From: Lamellibrachia columna
Taxonomy: Eukaryota > Annelida > Polychaeta > Sabellida > Siboglinidae
Length of the DNA: 64,000 bases
NCBI GenBank assembly: GCA_963662155.1
Contig: OY759263.1
Location: forward strand, 19,661,864-19,725,863
Direction: 5' to 3'
In this document: piece by piece, positions 55,501 through 64,000 of the stretch
Numbering within the stretch: the first letter of the stretch is position 1
How the letters are laid out: every line of letters begins with the position of its first letter
Translations under genes and position numbers: made by a program
Notes under the pieces: model-generated
Seen by the model: only the letters and a program-made list of their open reading frames with translations
Databases searched by the model: none
Told to the model about the DNA's origin: nothing

Positions 55501-57454
55501 AGTTTACCGTAATCGTGCTTGGCCACTGCAGAGTGCCAGCAGTGGGCGGCAATACAGTAGCATCTTGGTTACTAGCGGCAGGCACATCCACATTATGGAT
55601 CTCCACCACGGCACCGATGTAACAAAGGATGCTGACTCGGACTGTTCAGGGACAACTGCAGAAATGCTGCTTTTATTCACGTTTACGAAAAAGACATCAA
55701 TTGCCGTGAACTTTGATGTTGACATATCACATCTTTTCATTTGCTTGGCAGGTGCTATTTCGAACTCGCCCATCGATATCCGGGTCACAGGATTGTTTCT
55801 TCAAATGACAGCGCCAATGGATAGGCACTGAGAAAGGCCATAGAAATGTGTTTCCCAACAAATGGCGTATACAATTACAATAAACAGAGATCAACCACAG
55901 TATCATTATTTTTCAGTGATGTCAAGGTTAAAATATATAGTCTTATAGATTGGCGGTATTCATTATTCTGCTGTCGAAACATTTGTCGAATCATGACCGC
56001 ATGTGCTAAGCCTAAGAGTCATTAAGACAGTTCAAACAGTTTTATTATGAAAAATTTAATCTTGTAAAAAGAAAAACCTGTCTTCTATTTTTATTTTACC
56101 AGTCGTCATAAGACATTTGCCTGTCTTGAAGACAGGCAGAGGAGTCCCTGGTTAAGGGCCTGTTACTTTGTATATGTAATGGAGAATAAGCCATATCTCA
56201 GAGTGCAACATGCATTGGTTGATCTGAGATGGAATGCCCCAGCTATGAACACAAAATGTTATATAATATATATATATTATATATACATAGGCATTACAGT
56301 GTTTCTAAGGCCTGTACAATAATGGCTCTTTTGAGATTTGTTATACAGATCAGAGCCTAATCCAACCTATTTAATAGAACAAGAGATTGATATTCTAATT
56401 CACTAACGATTATGCAAACAGATTGTTATAAAGTTCTTTTGACATTTTAGTGAAATACTTATGATTACTGCACACCAAAAGCATGTTTCACAAAATGTGG
56501 CTATTGTTCAAATCCAACTGATATACTCATCACGTTTGAAAAGCCTCACTATACAGGAAGATGCAAAGCATATAACTCTATAAACACCATGGGTCCGTTC
56601 ATTAACTTTCATGTGATGATTTTTTCACAGTTGCATACATTCATCTGATAAATTGAAATAAGGTATATTTCTACATCAAGGGCCATTCAAGGCCATCAAA
56701 ATCACTGATGTGTTGTGATAATACTGCCATCTAGTGATCAATGTACAAATTGTATCTATGTCTCATGACATGTTTGCGTCATTTTTCTTCATAAACAATT
56801 AAGTTTGTTGGTCGTTTACACTCCCAATGACTGATATATATCCAAGTCAATCCACTAGTGATGTCTGTCATGTAACATCCAGCAATATCTCAAAATGGGT
56901 TGTATTTGCGGGTGAGACGAATTTCATAATATGTAATATTTACTAAGCAAATTTATAAATATTATATTTAAATTTCAAAACTTATTAATAACAAATCTTC
57001 AGCACATCATTAATTTGTGATTTACTTAGTTACGTGGTATTTGTGGCATACATATTAATTGTTTGTCCAAAAATATAGCAAACAGGTTTTGCCTGTATCA
57101 CATTCCGCACTTCTCATATGAGCTGAAACTTAAAAAAACATCGATCCATCACCAATTTATAAAATTTGAACGGCACTGGATGGAACCCCTCTCCAGGACA
57201 TACACTGACAACTGCGACCAAACGGTGGCGCTGTGGTTGCCTTCGTTGACTAAACCTGTCACGCACATCTACAAGGTCGTCTGGGTTATACATACGATAA
57301 GTGAAAGGTTCGACAACATTACGTTTGCATGTATAAATGGAATAAGTCAATGTATTCCTGTGCACATTCTGCAATCGTTCGGCTAATGTTGGTTACCACT
57401 TACGTTTAAACTTGGACAGCGCAAACACATTCGTGACCCGATGGAGGCCGCCAT
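44671..57454 (-). CDS. MRPL45: Mitochondrial ribosomal protein L45 (mL45), 8 exons, complete
   Basis: Minus-strand exons: 57454-57404, 52843-52721, 52314-52185, 51449-51385, 51161-51010, 49409-49355, 48959-48810 and 44958-44671. All junctions are GT-AG and in phase, giving 337 codons from ATG to TAG. The N-terminal MAASIGSRMCLRCPSLN is basic and lacks acidic residues, a mitochondrial targeting peptide. Then come HYEPKWRKLRAQKVIKV, ERSIIIAS, FEEYVPPEGDG, the Tim44-like domain (DLHELVTEKAYPEM, TLRWEFIKSLEPPRVVHL, MYAQVTVRLHTQQ, LALYDRFGRLMYG, VKDCLEYVVYEKHL, WRVHGKIIPTWMPP) and an acidic tail. mL45 belongs to the large mitoribosomal subunit and anchors it to the inner membrane. Introns contain LINE and hAT copies. 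The donor of exon 3 is tandemly repeated. Confidence 0.95.
45016..45078. repeat. (AT)n microsatellite
   Basis: About 28 AT units. Confidence 0.95.
45756..46550 (-). mobile_element. hAT-type non-autonomous element, copy 2 (truncated)
   Basis: It starts CAGGGTGCATACAGAAAGC, matching the terminal repeat of the copy at 59548-60585. Its interior (AACAATTTGTTTGCATTCAA, CAGTACACAC, TTTTGATCGCCACTGC) is the reverse complement of that copy. The far end is missing: the tail of an L2-like LINE begins at about 46556, right where it should continue. Confidence 0.82.
46556..47642 (-). mobile_element. L2-like LINE, 5'-truncated, copy 1
   Basis: Minus-strand RT fragments: AGTALSWFSFYLTDRYQKV, CGVPQGSVLGPLLFTLY, and LKLDADKTEFLIIDT; then the C-terminal RHVQNCLARVVTWSPRSSQ. 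The 3' end is TTAACCCCTTTTGTTTTG..GCACTAAAATCCC-type sequence (read in reverse) with a (TTATTA)n tail. Sense orientation relative to MRPL45. Confidence 0.82.
47645..47710. repeat. Small palindromic fragment, possible pogo/Tigger-like MITE remnant
   Basis: CAGTAGTACCTGCCTTGAAC begins a segment in which GGACACTT and AAGTGTCC face each other. It interrupts the 5' side of the L2-like element. Assignment is tentative. Confidence 0.35.
48810..48959 (-). CDS. MRPL45: MRPL45 exon 7
   Basis: Acceptor TCTGATTGAAG, donor CAACAG|GTGGGC, 150 nt, phase 0 to 0. Encodes EMIHKLDKKTLRWEF through VTVRLHTQQ. Confidence 0.95.
49355..49409 (-). CDS. MRPL45: MRPL45 exon 6
   Basis: Acceptor TCATTTGCAG, donor CCT|GTAAGC, 55 nt. 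Encodes YKENEDDLHELVTEKAYP. Confidence 0.93.
49529..49600. repeat. Long AT palindrome flanked by AAGTGACC / GGTCACTT
   Basis: AAGTGACCATATAT... and ...ATATATGGTCACTT are exact inverses around an (AT)n core, about 68 bp. A second AT tract follows to 49628. Confidence 0.93.
49626..50215 (-). mobile_element. L2-like LINE, 5'-truncated, copy 2
   Basis: A minus-strand C-terminal fragment reads HSVPLLKSLHWLPVRYRIIF and LALSSKQPAYLHSLLTPARQ, the LHWLPV.YRI.FK..L.TY.AL tail common to L2/CR1 LINEs, plus the same 3' UTR as copies 1 and 3. Confidence 0.85.
50291..50460 (-). mobile_element. hAT-type element, copy 3 (fragment)
   Basis: CAGGGTTCATACAGAAAGC and following about 165 bp parallel 45756-45925 closely; the rest is missing. 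Confidence 0.78.
51010..51161 (-). CDS. MRPL45: MRPL45 exon 5
   Basis: Acceptor TGTTTTCAG, donor GAA|GTAAGG, 152 nt. Encodes AKQRMTELEKKGKSYMQL, then KQFDEDFDTKVFPDEAQDIY. Confidence 0.95.
51385..51449 (-). CDS. MRPL45: MRPL45 exon 4
   Basis: Acceptor TTGTTTGTAG, donor GCA|GTAAGT, 65 nt, phase 1 to 0. Encodes SFFEEYVPPEGDGLASLVSG, the conserved VPPEGDG segment. Confidence 0.93.
52056..52191 (-). repeat. 34-bp minisatellite spanning MRPL45 exon 3 end and donor, 4 copies
   Basis: In minus sense the unit is ATTGCCAGTACAAGTAGGAA..., 34 bp, copies at 52191-52158, 52157-52124, 52123-52090 and 52089-52056. The first copy contains the last 7 nt of exon 3 (ATTGCCA) and its donor GTACAAGT. Three further copies line up identical donor sequences downstream. 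The array length is exactly four units with essentially no divergence. Confidence 0.97.
52185..52314 (-). CDS. MRPL45: MRPL45 exon 3
   Basis: Acceptor TGATCATTCAG, donor GCCA|GTACAA (weak), 130 nt, phase 0 to 1. Encodes VNVPDWNKLQREANFTPEEM, then KGILPPRTFQERSIIIA. The donor is the first of four tandem copies. Confidence 0.93.
52721..52843 (-). CDS. MRPL45: MRPL45 exon 2
   Basis: Acceptor TCTCTTGCAG, donor AAG|GTAAAC, 123 nt, phase 0 to 0. Encodes SKHYEPKWRKLRAQKVIK. Confidence 0.95.
52981..54215 (-). mobile_element. L2-like LINE, internally deleted, copy 3
   Basis: It has the same 3' end as copies 1 and 2 (TTAACCTCTTTTGTTTTGG in minus sense). Minus-strand coding fragments include VDEVRKIIMSSPNKSCDLDP and NTSLYSGLFPDNFKQAQVNP, the N-terminal RT region absent from the other two copies. 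Broken by a deletion in the central RT. Confidence 0.85.
54216..57403 (-). other. Rest of MRPL45 intron 1; one coding-like patch, otherwise featureless
   Basis: AT-rich. Around 55830-55450 on the minus strand two overlapping frames look protein-like (ISAVVPEQSESASFVTS and EIHNVDVPAASNQDATVLPP), possibly a broken transposon or processed pseudogene, but I do not recognise it. Confidence 0.4.
57404..57454 (-). CDS. MRPL45: MRPL45 exon 1 (start codon, targeting peptide)
   Basis: ATG at 57454-57452 in a good context (CAACATGGCGG), then MAASIGSRMCLRCPSLN and donor AAAC|GTAAGT. Phase 0 joins exon 2. No upstream in-frame alternative is better. Confidence 0.85.
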
Positions 57455-59266
57455 GTTGCTGTTCGGGAGAAATGCACCTTTTTTGTGAAATAAAAAAGGA
57501 ATATGGTCATTATGGATCATACTATTATTGTTAATTCGCTCACCTTTAAATAATATGATTTTTAGATAAGTTAATTTAATTTTTTATTCAACTTGACGTA
57601 ACTATGGATTTAGACCAATTGGATATCTGAACATTCTTAAATGCTGAACACCCAAGATTATAAATCCAGATGGTCGGGCTCATTGCATGTGCAGGGGAGT
57701 TATATTACACAACCATCGAAGTATAGTGAAATACAAGTTTACGTAATTACAGGAAACACATTGGTGCTTCTGTTTTGAATTAAAAGCGATTGCAAAATTT
57801 GCTAACATCATTTCATCTGGAACAACTTTACTTCGGTGCTGTGTGTGAAAACGACTGCCCCTCGACACTCGCTCGATACGGGTATCATTCCGCTGTACTT
57901 TGTGTTGGGTAGTTTCGCGAGGTGAGATATAATTTACATTTACCATGCTGTTTGCCATTATTTGACCAAAATATATTCCCACTTTTAAAAGCTGATTAAC
58001 GCTGACATAAAATGTGGCCATAGACCACTTCCATATTTCGTAGACATCAAAAGCGTTACAATATTAAAGAACCTGCTGTTATCTTTTCGAAGAAACGCGA
58101 ACCACGCACCAGCCACGCGTGCACCGTTTTTTGGACTTTATACTTGGAAATACGTAATTTATCATGGCGATTTTCCAGATTTATGTTCTAAACGTAGAAA
58201 CACATGACATTCATGTAACTGTGGTGTTTAAAATACAAATTTATATATGCTACTTAAAAAAAAAAAAATTTGCAGCATGGCGCACTCCTCACCTGACTTC
58301 CTTTTTCCATTAACTTAAGATTTCAGAAGATAGATACTTTTGTCATTTATGGCACGTTTACGCAATCGTAATGCGAACATTTATTCAGTTAAGTTTATAA
58401 TGTTGATTCGTTGGTGATATAGCTCTGATTTGGTTGCCAATGACGTGCTTTTTGACATGGCCATGAACACGACAACGTTTCATCACAAAAAAATTACACA
58501 AATATACTTCTAATTTACTGAAACAATTCCTATTGACTAAAAATAACACTTAAAGTGACAACAGTCTATGAACCTGAGATGATTGTCTAAAGGCAGGTTA
58601 ACATGAGTGATTAATTGTCCAATTGGTCAGTCAACACTGTTGCATAATATCACATTGCAAAAATCAGTCCTGTAAGCACCCTTGCAAGATCAATAAGCAA
58701 GGCCAATATGTGACAATGTTGTATTGGCCACAATTTTGAAGGAGTACTTGGCCATTCAATGACTGATAGCATCATCACCTGTCATCAAAGCTTATGTCGC
58801 CCATGCAGTCACATATTGGTACAGGTAAATTCATCCGACCAATTGGAGTGCAAATCACTTGTGCATGCCAGCCTTAATAGTAGCCTGTGAACTTCTGTCA
58901 GTTTACTACTAATGTGGTCACATGACACCAGCAACGAATACACTTGGTACCATGATGGAACTGAAAAGCATATATATATTTATATACCAGAAAATAGTTT
59001 CTAAGTGGCCTATTTTTGTCTTGATATTAAGTCACTGAATTTAACAAAGGTGGGGTACCAATGTATCAAGTAAATTTTTTCAAAATAAGAGGTTTCTGTG
59101 TTGTAGATTTATGAGAAGTTTGATGACAAAAGGTTTTTGCAGTCTGATCAAGCATGGCCATTATTTCTTGTTTTTTGTATGCTGCTTGCATGGTGTTTTG
59201 TTATCTATAGTGAAAATAACACAAACTCCATTTTTTATTTATACGTTCTTTTGTTTTTCATTTTAG
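57455..59266. promoter_or_regulatory. Shared upstream region of divergent MRPL45 and BZW genes
   Basis: The two housekeeping genes face away from each other here. A 5' UTR exon of BZW must lie in this stretch because its coding exon 1 is preceded by a splice acceptor. The GC-rich patch at about 58080-58135 (CACGCACCAGCCACGCGTGC) is the likeliest site. No TATA box or specific factor site can be assigned. Confidence 0.4.
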
Positions 59267-59336
59267 TAAACTTGTATGAGTCAGAAGGGGGAAAAACCAA
59301 CGTTATCGGGTCAACGGATAAAGACCAGAAAAAGGG
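59267..59336 (+). CDS. BZW1: BZW exon with start codon
   Basis: Acceptor TTTTCATTTTAG, ATG at 59276-59278 nine bases into the exon, donor AGGG|GTATGT, leaving in phase 1. Encodes [20 protein letters not shown]. Confidence 0.94.
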
Positions 59337-62300
59337 GTATGTATTATGAATGACTTGCAAACTGTACCACAAATTTTACTGTGCTTGTTAGTTTCAATGT
59401 ATTATATTTTCAGATTTATACCAATTATAATATGACCTGTATGTGAAATTGCCAGGCATACTAGGAAATCTGAGAACGAGAGTTAAAAGTTATTGTGAAG
59501 TGATTAAATGCACCTACTTGACATGTTAAACTGTTTATTGGTGTTAGCAGGGTTCACACAGATCTCAGAGTTCTTGAATTTGACTTTGTGACTCAAGTAC
59601 CCTTAGATGTTCTTGAAGACATATTTTATGTGTTGCTACGTGAAAAACAAACTATCAATGGTTGCATGTTTTGTATTTGTGGTAAATTGCTTCAATTATT
59701 TTAATCAGTTTTTAATTTGTCGTTGTGAATTTCCCTGAGAAGATCATCACGTAGCTATAATTAATCTAAAAAAGTTTGGCCCTAATCACCAGATGTCGCC
59801 AGTGCACATATGAACCAGTCAAATGAGGTTTATTTTATTTTATTGTAAATTGTTTGATTCATGATTGATAATCATGTTGAGAGCGATTGTAATGTGAGAC
59901 ATGAGTGGTTGTTTGCCGATAAATATATTAATTGGGTCACGAAGGGTTGCAGTGGTGATCAAAAGTTAGCGTGATTCAATGTGTACTGATTGCTGCAAAA
60001 ATTCGATGTATTTAATGCCATTTTGTAACTTCACAAAAATCTTAAGAAACATTGGCCCAGGGAATCAATATTCTAAATAACTGACTCATTATTTCATGGA
60101 TTGAGTGCAAACAAATTGTTAGAAAAGTTGTTTTTAGTGAAATATTTATGAAGTAAAAAAAGATGAAATCACGTTTTGTATGAAATCGTTATGCCAGGGC
60201 GTTTGCGTTTAAAAAAACACTGGATAAATTTACATCATTGCTGCAGCTTCAGCATTTAGACTAAATGTAGGTACCCTAAATAAACTTACTAATTCATTGC
60301 CAGGCATTGCTTATTAATATTAACAAAACTGTTAATATGCTGCAACTTCAGCCAACTTGGACTCCAAATACATATTTGAGTAGAAATGAGAAAACTCTAG
60401 TTCCTACAATATTTAAAATAAACAAATTATTATAAGTAAAACAAAAAGGGGTCAGTGATTCCTATTAAATCTAAATTTAATTAGCTGTTTTTCCGGTTGC
60501 ACGTGCTGGAAAATGTTCTTGGAAAGTGCTGTTTTTTCCCTTGAATGTTCTTGAATTTTACTTTATGCTTTCTGTGTGAACCATGAGTGTTAGTTACCTC
60601 CTTGAATGGATAGACATTCCTGTTTTAATTTTGCATTCTTTACCTAGCGAGAAACTTTGTGGTATGATCCAAATATTTTTTTTACTCGCTTGGCCTTCGC
60701 CGGCGGCCTGTCATCGCTACATGTCCATCACATAACATGACATGAGCTGAAGGAGGACTGGCAGGAACTCTTGGCTGATGCCTCGGTTCAGGGCATTCAA
60801 TTGATGTTTATGGCTTCCTAGATGTTTCTTCTGTTTATATAAACCAGTTCTCGAGGTCTAATATACTTGCATCTTCCTTTGATATTGGTTACGTGATACG
60901 CCCGTAGCAACGTCAGTCCGTCGACGAATGTCGAATGAGATGGCTGAAATATTCGGAGAATACCACCAAGTTTCTTGAGAGGTAAATAACATGTCTAATG
61001 TTAATTATTGTCCTTATATTTCTGTGTTGTCACCTTCACACATTTGCAGATGAAAAAGAGAAGTATGATCCTAATACCTTCCGTGATGCGATCTTGCAAG
61101 GCCTCACTGAAGCAGGCACTGATCTAGACCAGGCAAGCACACTTCATGTTCTTGAACATAGCTGCAAATTACCTGCAAGTTGCAGTGTTGATTTAAATTT
61201 GCATATGAATGATATGATTGAACAGACCTGAAACTAGCAACAAAACGCGATACAACAAAGATGAAATTCTTTCTTCCAAGTACTATGTTAACCTCATCTA
61301 GTTGAGGACTGTTACATAGGGTATATATGTACAGTAATCAGTAGTTTTCTCAGATATAGTTGATGCGCACATAACTTGCATCTCATGTATAGTATTTATA
61401 TCATCACTGTTTTAGCCATGGCAATGATGGCATCACGTGTATAGTACTGATATCATCACTGTGTTGGCCATGGCAATGATAGCATCACGTGTATAGTATT
61501 TATGTCATTACTGTGTTAGCCATGGCAATGATGGCATCTCATGTATCGTATGTACATAGCCCAATCTTGTAGATATGCTTATTAATTTTAGCATAGTCCT
61601 TGAATAATATAGATAGTGTGTGTGTGTTGAAAATTGCACAGATGACAAAATGTATGCCACGCAAATACAGAAATGTTGTCAGTGCATTGTGAAATTATTG
61701 ATGGTGTTTGTTGACGTCTGTTGCAGGTATCACGGTATCTCGACTCCGCTGGGTCCAAACTCAACTACAGGCGTTATGCAGAAACTTTCTTTGACATACT
61801 CTTTGCCGGAGGAATCTTGGGTGTGTCTTCCCAGCATACTATCATATTATACTGTAGCTACGTAAAAAATGTCTACGGTAGGAAACACATGTATGTTGTA
61901 AAAAATGTTGTAGGTGTGTATTTGCCCGAGACATGTTTGTAAATTTTGATTGATAAAAAAATTTATGCAATTTGAAATGGTGCATGCTTCAGCCTGGACT
62001 CACATAGTGACTTACAGAATTGAACAATGAAGAAAACAGTATTAACCGCTACTTTGAATGTGGCATAATCCAGAAAAATTGGGCATAACACAAAAAGTAA
62101 AAGCTTCTTCATCTTCTTTTGAGATGATTTCAGGAGGAGAGAGTAAACTCGACTTTCTCATAATGTTCTGATGATTCGGTATGCTATGTGTGGTGCCTGA
62201 AAGCCAAGTGATATCACAACAATAACAGGGACATGTCTCAAATTATGATGCACGTCAGGTTTCAACCAGCGACGTGCCCCACACTGATCTGAAAGGATTG

Positions 62301-64000
62301 TTTTGAGAACAGTGACTCGTTGCTAATGTTGGTGTGTGTTGTGTTGCAGCCCCTGGTGGCTCGTTGGTGGAGGAGGCGGAGGTTCAGCGTGCATCCGCAT
62401 GCATCTTCGCTGCTCCCAACGACTACAAGAGCCTCCGTGCATACTATGAGGTAACAACCCTATGTTCGTAGGAAACCATGCAGTCAGACATGTGGTTTTT
62501 TAAATTCTGTATGATGAATTTAAATGGTTAATCGGCCTGTAGTATTCTGATTGAGTGTCTCCATCAGTCAGGTTTCGAAATTTGCCTATATCAAAAGAAA
62601 TCTGCTACTTTCGCTGGAAACCAGCGTAGCGATTTTTCCATAAATTTAAGCAAGATACAGCAATATTCCTTCCATAATCAAGACTTTCTGTATTGAATTC
62701 TGGTATTTCATACGAGATGACGCGTTTGCCGTCCTTGGTGTTGCAAAGCTCTGCTAGTGCTATGGTGTAATACTTCAGGGACTCATGTCCAAGTCATCAT
62801 GTGGATGCTGTTTGCATAAATTGAGTATGTACTTGGTAATGGTCACATTGTATGCACTTTTAAGTTTTCATTATTGCAATCTCTCTGTATGATTCCTGCT
62901 CACTTGGCTAGTTTCCCAATGATGAAGCGCTTTGTGCCCGATTCATTGCTGGGGGAACAAACCAATTTAATGAGCCTGAGAGAAACTAAAGTTCAGTTAT
63001 CAATTTACAATTTTGTTTTATTACAGATTTGTAATGTCTTTCCTTGAGTATTTCTTGTCGTTGTGATTAGGATGTAAGATAAGTACCTGAGCATATCTAA
63101 GGTGTATTAGTCTTGCCAGTTTCAGTAGTATTTCAAATAGTTTAGATTGTTATTATGAAATTTGTTCTCGCATGTATGTTGAACAAAAAAAGCAAGTCTG
63201 CCCTCCACTACTTTTAGCTCAGTCTGGCCACTAATATGACAGGTCTTGCCCATATGTGGGGGGAGAGTCTTCGGTGCTGACACCAAAAGCTGTGTGTCAG
63301 CACTTTTCTCTGAGCTCTCAACATTCACAAAAGCTAAATATACCTCTCGGAGAGTCTTGAATTTGTGCTTAAGTTAAAGCTTTACAATTAAACACAACCA
63401 TTGGCAGTGTCAGACAATTTAGAATCTGGATATGAAATTGTTGCTTTCAATTGGCATTTTTTATGGATGATTTGATAAAACATTTATGAGAACAAAAACG
63501 AATTTGCAGTCTGAGAAAGAATAAGACCTTGCAAATGGCTGTGCGAATTAAATGGCTAGTAGATGCCCCGCTAGGTAGGTGATTATGACAGTACCAAAGT
63601 GACGACTGCTCGAGACTTGTCCTGTTCTTTGGGGGGGGGCTAACTTGGCTAGTTTCCCAATGATGAAACGTTTTGTGCCCGATTCATTGCTGGGGGAACA
63701 AACCGATTTAATGAGCCTGAGGGAAACTAGAGTTCGGTTCACATTTTTAATGGATCTGTGTAAACTTGGGAAGAATTTGATCTTGCTGGTAGCTGTGTGA
63801 TTGACTGACTTGGTGCATCTGGGCAGCGTGGGGAACCAAAGTGGTAGTGGAGTCAAACGGAAGCCAGTTGATGAAATGTGCCTAGTTTCTTGCCAGGGTT
63901 AACAAACCAGTGACAGTGAGGGAAGGTGACGTTCAGTTTGAAATAAAAAAATAAAGATTTTTCCCCATATTCATGTATTAATTTTTTTACATGTTGAAAA
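59267..64000 (+). CDS. BZW1: BZW1/BZW2 (eIF5-mimic protein, 5MP), 5' part, runs off the window
   Basis: Exons 59267-59336 (ATG at 59276), 61050-61132, 61727-61820 and 62350-62450 join in phase. The joined start reads [20 protein letters not shown], then [50 protein letters not shown] and [17 protein letters not shown]. This is the highly conserved N-terminus of BZW proteins. BZW1/2 mimic eIF5, bind eIF2 and eIF3 and sharpen start-codon selection; the C-terminal W2 domain would lie beyond 64000. The intron after 61132 has a GC donor. The first intron carries a hAT-type element. Invertebrates usually have a single gene, so the symbol stands for the BZW1/BZW2 family. Confidence 0.94.
59548..60585 (+). 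mobile_element. hAT-type non-autonomous DNA transposon, copy 1 (complete ends)
   Basis: Terminal inverted repeats CAGGGTTCACACAGA (left) and TCTGTGTGAACCATG (right). Flanking 8-bp direct repeats are GGTGTTAG (59540-59547) and AGTGTTAG (60586-60593), 7 of 8 identical, the hAT target-duplication length. 1,038 bp, no transposase frame. Lies in the first coding intron of BZW. Confidence 0.88.
61050..61132 (+). CDS. BZW1: BZW coding exon 2, GC splice donor
   Basis: Acceptor CACATTTGCAG, 83 nt, phase 1 to 0. Encodes [20 protein letters not shown], then TDLDQ. The donor is CAG|GCAAGC: no GT lies at the conserved junction, and the next exon starts exactly where the family sequence continues (VSRYLDSAG). 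Confidence 0.94.
61379..61548. repeat. About 52-bp tandem repeat, 3 copies plus partial
   Basis: GTATAGTATTTATATCATCA...GCCATGGCAATGATGGCATC recurs with about 90% identity, in a BZW intron. Confidence 0.9.
61727..61820 (+). CDS. BZW1: BZW coding exon 3
   Basis: Acceptor TCTGTTGCAG, donor TTGG|GTGTGT, 94 nt, phase 0 to 1. Encodes [20 protein letters not shown] through AGGIL. Confidence 0.95.
62350..62450 (+). CDS. BZW1: BZW coding exon 4
   Basis: Acceptor TGTGTTGCAG, donor GAG|GTAACA, 101 nt, phase 1 to 0. Encodes [20 protein letters not shown], then [14 protein letters not shown]. Confidence 0.94.
62902..62998 (+). repeat. Interspersed repeat, copy 1
   Basis: TTGGCTAGTTTCCCAATGAT through AATGAGCCTGAGAGAAACTA is about 92% identical to the copy at 63643. 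Confidence 0.9.
63643..63738 (+). repeat. Interspersed repeat, copy 2
   Basis: Same sequence as 62902-62998, 741 bp away, same orientation. An 11-G-rich run (63610-63620) precedes it. Confidence 0.9.

Larger units (their letters stand above)
62451..64000 (+). other. BZW intron, no further exon before the window end
   Basis: Contains a roughly 97-bp repeat present twice (62902-62998 and 63643-63738) and a degraded third relative at about 63785-63930. No exon matching the next BZW segment was found. Confidence 0.6.

Noticed and set aside
57680..58021. 113-codon minus-strand frame between MRPL45 and BZW
   Set aside because: No recognisable domain or codon bias; it lies in the presumed shared promoter region.
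59137..59349. 70-codon frame starting MQSDQAWPLFLV, apparent membrane peptide
   Set aside because: It reads the BZW start exon in the wrong frame and crosses its acceptor.

Overview
The window is animal nuclear DNA. It contains spliced genes with GT-AG introns, metazoan extracellular domains, several families of LINEs and cut-and-paste elements, and very many microsatellites and minisatellites. It is most likely from a deuterostome, and amphioxus (Branchiostoma) is my best guess. The guess rests on the lectin-rich gene content and on minisatellites that straddle exon/intron junctions. I recall such arrays being described in amphioxus as 'mirage' minisatellites, but I cannot check that here.

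Four protein-coding genes can be supported. (1) Plus strand, about 4.87-13.42 kb: a type I membrane receptor with two C-type lectin domains, a Thr/Ser-rich linker, a von Willebrand factor A domain and a transmembrane exon. Its 5' end (signal peptide) was not found. Two alternative 3' ends are offered (18842-18869 and 19787-20155). (2) Minus strand, 29678-27458: two consecutive in-phase exons, a SUEL (rhamnose/galactose-binding lectin) domain followed by an EGF-like domain, part of a larger secreted or surface protein. (3) Minus strand, 57454-44671: an eight-exon mitochondrial ribosomal protein L45 gene, complete from ATG to stop (337 codons). (4) Plus strand, from 59276 past the window end: the 5' half of a BZW1/BZW2 (eIF5-mimic protein) gene. 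Genes 3 and 4 are head to head, about 1.8 kb apart.

Layout: 0-4.8 kb is a tandem-repeat field (47-bp array, CAG x55 and others). 4.9-20.2 kb is the CTLD/VWA receptor, with large introns holding further minisatellites, a TIR element and a SINE-like element. 20-27 kb holds composite microsatellites and a decayed CR1/Rex1-like LINE. 27.4-29.7 kb holds the SUEL-EGF exons beside a 540-bp (GGTC)n array. 30-43.6 kb is a transposon graveyard with a 200-base assembly gap and 55-bp, 23-bp and 40-bp arrays. 43.8-64 kb holds the two housekeeping genes, whose introns carry three L2-like LINE copies and three copies of one hAT-type element.

The most striking observation is that two unrelated genes each have an exon 3' end plus its 5' splice site caught in a tandem array. 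In the lectin receptor it is 49 bp x 21 (5801-6835). In MRPL45 it is 34 bp x 4 (52056-52191). Each therefore presents a row of identical candidate splice donors. A decayed exon-plus-donor duplication (13408-13760) and a tetranucleotide array starting 9 bp inside the SUEL intron extend the theme. Three homopolymer-length frameshifts in otherwise well-preserved lectin and VWA exons suggest either sequencing error or recent decay.
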